Shown: one piece after another, positions 36,501 to 45,000 of the stretch
Layout: the number at the start of each line of letters is the position of its first letter
Position numbering within the stretch: position 1 is the first letter of the stretch
Assembly (NCBI RefSeq): GCF_012912105.1
Contig: NZ_QMEA01000005.1
Span: 62,001 to 126,000, forward strand
Reading direction: 5' to 3'
Length of the DNA: 64,000 bases
DNA from: Brasilonema sp. UFV-L1
Lineage (GTDB): Bacteria; Cyanobacteriota; Cyanobacteriia; Cyanobacteriales; Nostocaceae
Program-made: the position numbers and the translations under genes
Notes under the pieces: generated by a model
Database searches by the model: none
What the model was told of the DNA's origin: nothing
The model's input: only the letters and a program-made list of their open reading frames with translations

Positions 36501-39121
36501 GCAAGGGATTGAACGTGCGTTTAAATGGTATCAACTACGTGTCAGAAAAAACAAAAATGGCATTTGAGCAAGCTTTGCAGGATGGACACAAAGTGAAATT
36601 ACCTGAAAGCACATCTAACAATAACGCTCATATTGATTCCAAGTCACTCTCAGCGACACTCACCACCATCACCGCCACTCCCACAGTAACAGTTGCAGAG
36701 ACTAACGGACACACAAATAAATCTGTACTTCCTGTTGTTAACGAGAAGATAGAAGACAAACAAACGAACGGAAAAGGAAACACAGACACAAAGACGCAGG
36801 GACACAGCGAAGTTCTCCCCATCTCCCCATCTCCCCAACTCATTCCACAGCCGACAATGCAAACAAATCCAGATACACCCGTAAATCACCAACAAGTTTT
36901 AGCAAGCTTAGAATACGTTCTGACACAATTTCAGCAAAACCAAAGCGAGAGTTTACAAGTTCACGGACATTATCTTAACCATCAGATGGAATATGCCAAA
37001 ACCTTTTTCCAACTGATGCAGCAACAAAATTCTTTGTTTGCTAACAGCAAATCTTCAGACGAAGCTGCAAAGCTGAAGCCAGTTCTCATGGAAAGTTTAG
37101 AGCGTAGTATGATCCAGTTTCACGCTCAACAAGGTGAAACTCTACGCGTTCACGAGCAGTATCTTAACACTCAGGTAGAATACACCAAAAACTTTTTCCA
37201 ACTCATACAGCAAGAATACTCACAGATTGTTGGTAGTAAATTAGCAATAACTCAACCGATAGTTTCCCTTGACGAAACAACAGCTGCAAATAAAAAACGT
37301 GAACGTCTGATTGCTTTAGATACAACAACCAAACAAGACAGCCCAGTTCCTCCCAGTCCCCAAATACAAACAACTGAAGAACAGCCTATAGTCAACAACA
37401 TGGATGCAATTGTGCATCCAGTTGTAGAAGTTAGCACTCAAACGCAAATACCTAAAGCAACAGATTTTGTGAGTGCGAATGAGTTCTCAGTCAGTTCCAC
37501 AAATAACTTATCCGTCACATCTGTTACCCCATCCGTTGTCCCCCTCCCCATTTCTTCACCTGTAGTCACTGAAACTGTAACAGTCAGCAAAGAAACTGCT
37601 CCCACACATTCTCCTACAACGTCTTCTGGTGTAAGCATTGATTTAACTGATTTGGATAAAAACCTGTTAGCAATCATCAGTGACAAAACAGGTTACCCAG
37701 TAGAAATGTTAGATGTAAACATGGATATGGAGGCAGACTTAGGCATTGACTCCATCAAGCGTGTGGAAATCTTGGGAACAATGCAGGAAATGTACCCAGA
37801 CTTGCCTAAACCAAATGTGGAAGAACTGGGAGAACTACGTACCATCGGTCAAATTGTCGAATATCTGCAATCTAGCGCTTCTCCAATTGCTGCGAAATCT
37901 ATTGCTGTAGAAACTGCGATTTCCATACAAGAAGACGCAAGAATACAGGAGGAAGTGAAGATCGAAAATTCTTCTGTCACCTTCACCGAAGACACGACGC
38001 AAACACCTCAACTCCCCATCTCCTCCGCTATCCTAGTTAACGAACTAGTTACTGAAAATGTCCCAGCAAGTGAAGAAGCAGAAGCAGCAGATATAGATTT
38101 GACAGACTTGGGTCAAACCTTGTTAGCAATTACGAGTGAAAAGACAGGTTACCCAGTAGAAATGTTGGATTTGAGCATGGATATGGAGGCGGATTTAGGG
38201 ATTGACTCTATTAAGCGTGTGGAAATCTTGGGGACAATGCAAGAAATGTACCCCAACTTACCCAAACCGAATGTAGAAGAACTGGGAGAACTGCGTACTA
38301 TCGGTCAAATTGTAGAGTATCTGCAAAAGTTAGTTGGTACGGAAAAAAAAAAGTCTCTGAACAAGTCCTCCAACCCATCGGGTAACTTAAACAACAGTAT
38401 CTTGCGTCGTCAAGTCAAACTGAAAACTCTGCCTCAACCAGATTTCTTAGATTTCACCTTACCAGAGGGACACATTGGTTTACTCACTGATGATGGCTCC
38501 CTCACTACTTCCAAACTGGCTCAACTTCTCACTGAACAAGGTTGGAAAATCGTTATTCTCAGTTTCCCTCTATCACTTGTTCCACAACACTCACCTTTAC
38601 CCCCAGGAGTCAATCGTGTTAATCTCGTTGACTTAAGTGAGGAACATCTGCAACAACAATTAGCCACCATCTCCACTCAATATGGTCCGATTGGTGCTTT
38701 CATTCATCTCAATCCGTTATTTGAAGTTACTTGTAACGGCAAAATTCCTTATCTTGAAGAGGAAAAAGCAATTGTCAAGCACGTCTTTTTGATGGCGAAA
38801 CATCTGAAAAAACTTCTTAATGAAGCCACACATTATGGACGTAGTTGTTTTTCCACTGTTACTCGTCTTGATGGAGCTTTTGGGTTAGGACAAAATGTTA
38901 ACTTTGGTCCTATCAGTGCTGGTTTATTTGGATTAACGAAGACTCTCAACTGGGAATGGGAACAAGTTTTTTGCCGAGCAATTGATTTAAGTCCTCACAT
39001 TGATGCAGAAGAGTCAGCACGACACATTATTGCTGAGCTACATGATCCCAATCGTTATATTACTGAAGTTGCTTACGGTTCACACGGACGAGTCACTCTG
39101 ATTAGTACTCCCGAAATTTAA
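33587..39121 (+). CDS. hglE: Heterocyst glycolipid synthase HglE (KS-AT-ACP-ACP-KR structural half)
   Basis: 1844 aa, iterative PfaA-like polyketide synthase. Ketosynthase about 50-500: DAACASSL with Cys252, EAHGTGTMAGD and GHTKAAAG supply the Cys-His-His set. Malonyl acyltransferase about 610-960: GHSFGE with Ser723. A linker (about 1000-1330) holds two copies of a helical HxxYLN..xEY.K.FFQL motif. Two near-identical ACPs follow, each with DLGIDSIKRVE, phosphopantetheine sites Ser1389 and Ser1541. The C-terminus (about 1610-1844, GHIGLLTDDG, PIGAFIHLNP) is a structural ketoreductase subdomain lacking the catalytic SSxxG..YxxxN part, which is found at the start of HglG. It builds the glycolipid aglycone chain with HglG, HglD and HglC. 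Confidence 0.93.
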   Translation: MSAYSIDTSLAELSAQINNIEKSVYRFIEEKKMMSGKSLSVNQINRTLQNNPIAIIGMASLFAKSRNLREYWQNIIHKIDGITDVPSTHWNIEEYYDPNPRTPEEKTYCKRGGFIPYVDFNPMEFGIPPSILEVTDVAQLLSLVIAKEAMEDAGYDTSREFNRETIGVILGVAGSQLGLPLASRLQYPVWEKVLKSSGLSDEDTQKIIKKIKSAYVNWDENAFPGMLGNVVAGRIANRLNLGGINCVVDAACASSLAALKMAISELVEHRCDMMITGGVDTDNTIMAYMCFSKTPAVSPSDNVKPFDAKSDGMMLGEGVGMVVLKRLEDAVRDNDKIYAVIKGIGTSSDGRYKSIYAPRQEGQVKALQRAYEDAGFSPETVSLIEAHGTGTMAGDPTEFASLREFFGEKSHKQYIALGSVKSQIGHTKAAAGAASLIKTALALHHKILPPTINVTQPNPKLNIQNSPFYLNTETRPWIRAEGEAPRRAGISSFGFGGTNYHVVLEEYEAEQERAYRIHNTPSEVLLFAQTPAQLLVKCEEILGKLQSEEGNKNYVELVEECKSKDIPLNAARVGFVATSCESACKLLQISIELLKTRASDSSWEHPQGIYYRCSGLELSGKVVALFSGQGSQYLNMGRELVMNFPTLRRLLGYMDSLLLKDNLQPLSEIVFPHPVFEEVEKNAQIVALQRTEYAQPAIGMLSAGLYKILQQAGFKADFVAGHSFGELTALWAAGVLSEEDYCFLVKARGQAMAAPQDPDYDAGAMLAVKEEVGKVEAVLKHFPRVTIANLNSPRQVVLAGPAVEIAKVRQALQEQGYTAVLLPVSAAFHTQLIAFAQKAFAQAIKSISFQNPKIPVYTNVTGKQYPKEATDIQRILETHLSNAVLFKQEIENIYAEGGSCFVEFGPKKILTGLVKEILGDRPHLTVALNPSSQKDSDRSLREAVVQLRVAGLSLKNLDPYQLPQPIPATEKSKGLNVRLNGINYVSEKTKMAFEQALQDGHKVKLPESTSNNNAHIDSKSLSATLTTITATPTVTVAETNGHTNKSVLPVVNEKIEDKQTNGKGNTDTKTQGHSEVLPISPSPQLIPQPTMQTNPDTPVNHQQVLASLEYVLTQFQQNQSESLQVHGHYLNHQMEYAKTFFQLMQQQNSLFANSKSSDEAAKLKPVLMESLERSMIQFHAQQGETLRVHEQYLNTQVEYTKNFFQLIQQEYSQIVGSKLAITQPIVSLDETTAANKKRERLIALDTTTKQDSPVPPSPQIQTTEEQPIVNNMDAIVHPVVEVSTQTQIPKATDFVSANEFSVSSTNNLSVTSVTPSVVPLPISSPVVTETVTVSKETAPTHSPTTSSGVSIDLTDLDKNLLAIISDKTGYPVEMLDVNMDMEADLGIDSIKRVEILGTMQEMYPDLPKPNVEELGELRTIGQIVEYLQSSASPIAAKSIAVETAISIQEDARIQEEVKIENSSVTFTEDTTQTPQLPISSAILVNELVTENVPASEEAEAADIDLTDLGQTLLAITSEKTGYPVEMLDLSMDMEADLGIDSIKRVEILGTMQEMYPNLPKPNVEELGELRTIGQIVEYLQKLVGTEKKKSLNKSSNPSGNLNNSILRRQVKLKTLPQPDFLDFTLPEGHIGLLTDDGSLTTSKLAQLLTEQGWKIVILSFPLSLVPQHSPLPPGVNRVNLVDLSEEHLQQQLATISTQYGPIGAFIHLNPLFEVTCNGKIPYLEEEKAIVKHVFLMAKHLKKLLNEATHYGRSCFSTVTRLDGAFGLGQNVNFGPISAGLFGLTKTLNWEWEQVFCRAIDLSPHIDAEESARHIIAELHDPNRYITEVAYGSHGRVTLISTPEI

Positions 39122-39169
39122 CTAGATAAGAAAAAGAAAGAGTGTGAGAGTGAAGGAAAAGAGTTATTA

Positions 39170-39230
39170 AGCATTAACTTTTCCCTCCTTCCCTCTCTCC
39201 CTCTCTCCCTCTCTCCTTCTCTCTTCACCT
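39170..39230. repeat. Pyrimidine-rich simple repeat between hglE and hglF
   Basis: Repeated TCTCTCCC/CCTCTC units ending just before the hglF ATG at 39237, preceded by a purine-rich stretch (GAAAAAGAAAGAGTGTGAGA, near 39128-39147) that could pair with it. The tract occupies the ribosome-binding region of hglF, so hglF translation initiation may be weak or variable. Confidence 0.75.
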
Positions 39231-39236
39231 GAAACT

Positions 39237-39767
39237 ATGCCCAATTATCAAGAAATTCATTATCTTGGTCGCGTTATTGATAGAGAAAAACAAGCTCCTA
39301 TAAGTGGAGCTAAAATTTCAATTCATTTGTTAGGTTCTTCACGTGTTGTCTATAGTGACTTGGAAGGAATTTATAATTTTGAAGTCCCGTTTGGTGATCA
39401 CAGTGTTCGTGAAGGAGAAATAACGATAGAAGCCAAGGGTTATAAAACATATCGTTCTTTCATTAGATTACTGCCTGATGACACAGATATAGGTGATATT
39501 AGACTTGTAGATTCTCATGATCAAGAGGCGGAAAGTAGTGAGAATTTAATAACAATTATAGCAACTATCGTGATAGTATTAGCTTTGATTGTAGCTGCAC
39601 TAAATTTGCCTACGCCTCAAGAAACGCCGCCTCTAGAAACACCAGACAATCGCATTAACCTTCAAAAACCATTTCATCTCTCCAGCAAGTTAGTTTTGAA
39701 ATTTTTACATTCATCAGTTTTTTCTAAAAAGCATGCACATGAAATAGCCTCTTTGTTTGAAGAGTAA
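39237..39767 (+). CDS. hglF: Small single-pass protein with carboxypeptidase-regulatory-like domain, probable HglF
   Basis: 176 aa. The N-terminal domain (about 8-92) is a transthyretin-like/carboxypeptidase regulatory fold: GRVIDREKQAPISGAKISIH, SDLEGIYNFEVPFGDH, EGEITIEAKGYKTY. A membrane helix follows (about 103-123), then a polar Pro-rich and basic tail. It lies between hglE and hglG in the position I recall for alr5352 (hglF) in Anabaena. It may anchor or scaffold the synthase at the membrane. Its ATG is preceded by a pyrimidine repeat rather than a clear ribosome binding site. Function is inferred only. Confidence 0.6.
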   Translation: MPNYQEIHYLGRVIDREKQAPISGAKISIHLLGSSRVVYSDLEGIYNFEVPFGDHSVREGEITIEAKGYKTYRSFIRLLPDDTDIGDIRLVDSHDQEAESSENLITIIATIVIVLALIVAALNLPTPQETPPLETPDNRINLQKPFHLSSKLVLKFLHSSVFSKKHAHEIASLFEE

Positions 39768-39821
39768 AAGAGGTTGAACTTCAATATTTATGAACAAAAA
39801 GACAAAGTAGACGGGGAATTT

Positions 39822-41573
39822 ATGACAATCACAACTAAAATTCGTCCCACATCAGTTTTTCTCGTTAGTGGTGGTGCAAAAGGAATTACCGCTAAGTGTA
39901 CTATCAAATTGGCACAGCACTATCCTTGCAAATTTATTCTCATAGGTCGTTCAGAACTCATAGACACAGAACCAGATTGGGCTAAAGATTGTTTTGACGA
40001 ACCAGTTTTAAAAAAACGCATTATGGAATATCTTGTCTCCTTGGGAGAGAAGCCCATTCCTATGAACGTACAAAAACTGTATAACAAAGTCATCTCTCAT
40101 CGAGAAATCAAACAGACTTTAGAAGCAATTCAACAAGTCGGAGGTTATGCAGAATATTTGAGCGTTGATGTCACTAATACAGATGAATTAAAACAGAAAA
40201 TTGCTGCTGTCATTGAGCGTACTGGACCGATTAATGGCATCATACACGGCGCGGGGAATTTAGCAGATAAATTGATTGAAAAGAAAACAGAACAGGATTT
40301 TGAGAAGGTTTATACTGCCAAAGTGAAAGGTTTGGAAAATCTTTTATCTTGTATTAAACCCAGTCAACTAGAATATTTGGTTTTGTTTTCTTCTGTCACA
40401 GGCTTTTACGGTAATATTGGTCAGACAGACTATGCGATCGCCAACGAAATTCTCAACAAATCAGCGCATCTGGTCAAACAACGCTACCCCGAATGTCATG
40501 TCGTAGCTATTAATTGGGGCGGCTGGGATAGCGGTATGATGACACCACAATTGAAAAAAGAGTTTGCCCGACGGGGTATTGATATTCTCCCTGTTGAAGT
40601 TGGGACACAAATGCTCATCAACGAACTGCATCCTGCTAATCAGCAAACAGCACAAGTTGTCATTGGTAGTCCTCTTTTTCCTCCTCCTGCACCACTAAAC
40701 CCCAAACTGCAAACCTACCGTATTCGTCGCCAACTCTCACTTGAGGCCAATCCCTTTTTACTCGACCATGTGATTGCTGGTAAACCAGTTTTACCAGCGA
40801 CTTGTGCAGTATCATGGATTGTTGATTCTTGTGCAGAACTTTATCCTGGTTATAAATTTTTCAGTTGTACAGATTTCAAAGTTCTCAAGGGAATTACTTT
40901 CAATGAAAATCAAGCAAGTGAATATGTCCTAGACCTACAAGAAATTGCGAAAAATGATGCTCAAGAAATCATCTTCCAAGCAAAAATCTGGAAGATAAAT
41001 CCTGACAAGAAAATTAATTATCATTTCAGCATTGCTCAGGTGAAACTCGTGCGAGAACTCGCCGTTCCTCCCACTCATGAATTCTTGAATATCGCAGAAG
41101 ATAACATCATTACTATGACTGGTAATGATTTCTATCAAACAGAAAAATCATCAATAGTTCCCTTATTTCATGGAACTTCTTTTCAAGAACTTAGAAGGGT
41201 TTTAAACATTAGCCCCGAAAAAATTACCACTGAATGCGTTTTGAATGAAATCACAGATAAACAACAAGGACAGTTCCCTGTCAGGTTTGTCAACCCTTAT
41301 GCAATTGACTTGAGTACCCATACCCTCTGGATTTGGCTACAGCATTTTCATCAAGAAGTTTGCTTGCCCGCAAGTATTCAAACATATGAGCAGTTCACGC
41401 AAATTCCATGCAATACACCTTTTTATGTCTCTTGCGAAGTGAAAACGAAGACAGCAAGTAGCATTATTTCCGATCTCATCATACACGATAGGCAAGGGCG
41501 AGTCCATTCACGTATGTTGGGAGCTAAGGGGACTATTATACCAAGTCAATCTGTCTTAGGAACCAAGTTGTAA
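39822..41573 (+). CDS. hglG: Ketoreductase-dehydratase protein, probable HglG
   Basis: 583 aa from the ATG at 39822; an upstream TTG at 39774 is also in frame. The catalytic ketoreductase half spans about 10-290: FLVSGGAKGITAKC (NADPH site), IHGAGNLADKL, and FSSVTGFYGNIGQTDYAIAN giving Ser, Tyr and Asn. A hotdog dehydratase domain follows (about 305-580): LDHVIAGKPVLPATC is the HxxxGxxxxP active-site motif. It would reduce and dehydrate beta-keto intermediates. Together with the end of HglE it completes a PfaA-type ketoreductase, so the two must interact. Only 55 bp separate it from hglF. Confidence 0.82.
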   Translation: MTITTKIRPTSVFLVSGGAKGITAKCTIKLAQHYPCKFILIGRSELIDTEPDWAKDCFDEPVLKKRIMEYLVSLGEKPIPMNVQKLYNKVISHREIKQTLEAIQQVGGYAEYLSVDVTNTDELKQKIAAVIERTGPINGIIHGAGNLADKLIEKKTEQDFEKVYTAKVKGLENLLSCIKPSQLEYLVLFSSVTGFYGNIGQTDYAIANEILNKSAHLVKQRYPECHVVAINWGGWDSGMMTPQLKKEFARRGIDILPVEVGTQMLINELHPANQQTAQVVIGSPLFPPPAPLNPKLQTYRIRRQLSLEANPFLLDHVIAGKPVLPATCAVSWIVDSCAELYPGYKFFSCTDFKVLKGITFNENQASEYVLDLQEIAKNDAQEIIFQAKIWKINPDKKINYHFSIAQVKLVRELAVPPTHEFLNIAEDNIITMTGNDFYQTEKSSIVPLFHGTSFQELRRVLNISPEKITTECVLNEITDKQQGQFPVRFVNPYAIDLSTHTLWIWLQHFHQEVCLPASIQTYEQFTQIPCNTPFYVSCEVKTKTASSIISDLIIHDRQGRVHSRMLGAKGTIIPSQSVLGTKL

Positions 41574-41582
41574 ACTGTCTGA

Positions 41583-41696
41583 TATCTTGTACTCTTCTCA
41601 ACAAGATTTAAAAAACCGGGTTTATAAACGGAAAATTAAGGTTTAACTAGTGTCGTCATTCTCAAGAAACCCGGTTTTTGACAAGAGTGCAAAATA
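41583..41696. repeat. Foldback (MITE-like) repeat, copy 2
   Basis: About 114 bp with TATCTTGTACTCTTCTCAAC at the left and GACAAGAGTGCAAAATA at the right, plus inner arms AAACCGGGTTT / AAACCCGGTTTTT. It is the same family as 2953-3068. It starts 10 bp past the hglG stop and could serve as transcription terminator or RNA-processing hairpin within the hgl operon. Confidence 0.7.
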
Positions 41697-41756
41697 TAAG
41701 CTGTAAAACATCTAGTTTGCATGTGTTTTGGCTGATGAGGAGACCCCCTCCGGGGG

Positions 41757-41816
41757 AATTCAAAATTCAAAATTCAAAATTCAAAAAAAAGATTCTTTAA
41801 TTTTGAATTTTGAATT
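41757..41816. repeat. Inverted GAATTTT/AAAATTC simple repeat
   Basis: Four AATTCAAA units followed by A-rich DNA and then TTTTGAATTTTGAATT, making a foldback. It is followed by a GC-rich patch CTAGCCCCTTTGGGGGCCGG near 41828. The 41574-42000 gap holds no gene. Confidence 0.75.
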
Positions 41817-42000
41817 AGATCCTTCGCTAGCCCCTTTGGGGGCCGGAGCTAACGCGATAGATCCTGCGCGATTTTGAATTTGAGCGCAGCGAGTGGGGAG
41901 AGGAATTGAGCTTTTTAAGAGACAATCCAAAATATGCAAATTAAATGTGGAACAGCTGACAACAGATATTTTTTCATCATTCAGAATAAGGAAATAAGCC

Positions 42001-45000
42001 GTGGAAAAGATTGCAATCATTGGATTCTCATGCCTCTTTCCTGATGCCAAAAATCCTGATGATTTTTGGCATAATCTTATCCAGCAGAAAGACTCAACTT
42101 CATCAGTCACTGCTGAAGAAATAGGAGTAGACCCACAACTTTTTTACGACAAAGTAAAAGGTAAATCAGAAAAAATCTATTCTTTGAAGGGAGCGTTTAT
42201 TCGCAACTTTCAGTTTGATGCAAATGGATATAAGCTACCAGCAGACTTTTTACACAGTTTAGATAATACTTTTAAATGGTCGCTTGATGTTGCCAAAAAA
42301 GCTTTGCAACATAGTGGTTATTTGGAGAATGAAGCTGTTCTCTCAAAATGCGGAGTCATATTAGGCACTCTCTCATGGCCTACTCAATTCTCCAATCAAT
42401 TATTCGCCTCCATCTATCAGCAGGTACTAACACCTGCGGTTAGAGAACTTTTGCAGTGTGAGGAATTCGATTTAGCTTCCTTGAAATCATCTGTGGAAGC
42501 CTCAATTTACAACGCAATGGTTTCCGGTTTGCCAGCTGCTGTGATCGCGCAAGCCTTTTCTCTATCTAATATTCATTTATGCATTGATGCAGCCTGTTCT
42601 TCACCATTGTATGCGACTAAGCTTGCATCTCATTATTTATGGACGCACAAAGCAGATTTGATGTTAGCAGGAGGAATTAGTTCTTCTGATCCTCTGTTTT
42701 CACGAATGTTGTTTTCTGGTATTCAAGGATATCCAGAAGACGGTGACATTAGTCGTCCTTTAGATAAGTCTTCTAAAGGACTCATGACTGCAGACGGTGC
42801 TGGGATGGTTGTGCTGAAACGATATAGCGATGCACTTAGAGATGGCGATCGCATTTATGCCACTATCTCTGGTACTGGACTCTCCAACGATGGTCGAGGG
42901 AAACACTTACTTAGTCCCAATTCTAAAGGACAAATTCTCGCCTTTGAACGCGCTTATCAAGAAGCACAAATCAGTCCAAAAGATATTGATTACATGGAGT
43001 GTCATGCAACTGGCACATTACTGGGAGATACAACTGAATTTAATTCAATAGAAACCTTTTTTGGTCAGTATCAAGCAACTCCTCTCGTCGGTTCAGCCAA
43101 AGCTAACGTTGGTCATTTGCTAGTTGCAGCTGGTTCAGTAAGCTTGATTAAAGTACTTTTAAGTATGTCCAAAGGTGTCATTCCACCGACAATTCATGTA
43201 ACTGACCCCATAGGATGCGAAAACAACGTTATTTCACCTCAAAGAATTGTTAGAAGTACCACCCAGTGGCCAGAAAAAGCACCAGTCAAACGGGCTGCTA
43301 TCAGTGCATTTGGTTTTGGTGGAACTAACGCCCACATGATTTTGGAACAAGGAACCGTAGGAGAAGATAGGGGAGTAGGGGAAGTAAGGGGAGTAGGGGA
43401 AGAAAATACTTATATATTTTCCTCCACTTTCTCCACTCCCTCATCCCAACCTTTGCAACCAGCCAAAATTGCCATTGTAGGTATGGATGCTTTTTTTGGT
43501 TCTTGTCATGAATTAGATGCTTTTGACCGCAGCATTTACGATGGAACGCAGCATTTTATACCTCTTCCACCAGATAGATGGCACGGCTTAGAAGAGCAAC
43601 AAGATTTACTCCAGAAATACAGTTTACCAAACGGTAAAGCACCAGTAGGAGCATATATTCAGGATTTAGAAATCGATACCTTATCCTATAAAATACCTCC
43701 GAATGAACTGTCTAAACTGAATCCGCAACAACTCTTACTTCTGAAAGTCGCAGATCGCGCCTTAAAAGATGCGAAGATTAAAGAAGGTGCAAATGTTGCA
43801 GTTATCATCGCTGCAGAGACAGAGTTTTCTGTTCATCAGTTACAGCAGAGATGGAATCTGTCTTGGCAGATTAAAGAAGGCTTGAGTGCTGGGGAAATTT
43901 CTTTACCAGAACAAAAGATTGCTGAACTAGAAACCATTGTCAAAGATGCAATTCACCATCCAGTGGAAACCGGCGAATATGTGAGTTACATCTCCAACAT
44001 CATGGCGAGTCGAGTTTCTTCGTTGTGGGATTTCACAGGTCCAACATTTACTATTACAGCTGGAGAGAATTCCACATTCAAGGTGTTGGAAATCGCACAA
44101 ATGCTACTAACTGCTGGGGAAGTCGATGCTGTGCTTGTGGGTGCTGTTGATTTAGCTGGCGGGATAGAAAACATCTTGCTGCGAAGTTCTTTAGCACAAA
44201 TCAATACAGGAGTCAATACCCTGAGTTACGACCAAAAGGCGAATGGCTGGACGGTTGGTGAGGGTGCGGGAGCAGTTGTTCTGAAGCGCCAAGATACGGC
44301 AAAAAAAGAAGGCGATCGCATTTATGCAGTCGTCGATGCCATTAGTTTCGCACAACAGCATTCTACATCCAATGACTTGCACAATCGGCTAACAAAACCT
44401 GATGCAGCAGTCGTCAACTCTGTCTGTCAACAAGCTTTTCAAGTTGCAGGTATCAAACCCACAGACATAGAATACTTAGAAGTTTGTGGTAGCGGTATTC
44501 CCCAAGAAGATGAAGCAGAAATCAAAGGTTTAGTTCAGGCTTATCCTTCAGATAAAAATGGTCTCAACTGTGCGATCGGCAGTGTCAAAGCAAACATCGG
44601 TCACACATATGTCGCATCAGGAATTGCCAGCCTAATTAAAACGGCTCTTTGTCTGTATCATAGATATATTCCCGCAACTCCCAAATGGTCTGGTGTTAAA
44701 AACCAAGAGATTTGGCAGGGTAGTTCTTTCTATGTCGCCCCAGAATCAAGACCTTGGTTTTTAAGCAAAGAAGCTAAAAAGCGAGTTGCCGCAATTAATA
44801 GTATGGCAATAGATGGGACATATGCTCACGTCATTTTGTCAGAAGAACCAGAGCAAGTACAGCGCCACAGCAAGTATTTGGAACAAACACCATTATATCT
44901 GTTCCCGATTACAGGTCAGAATCGCTCCGATTTACTAGACAAGATTAACGCTCTCAAAACAACCATTGAAAATTGTACTTCTTTAAATGTTGCAGCCAGC

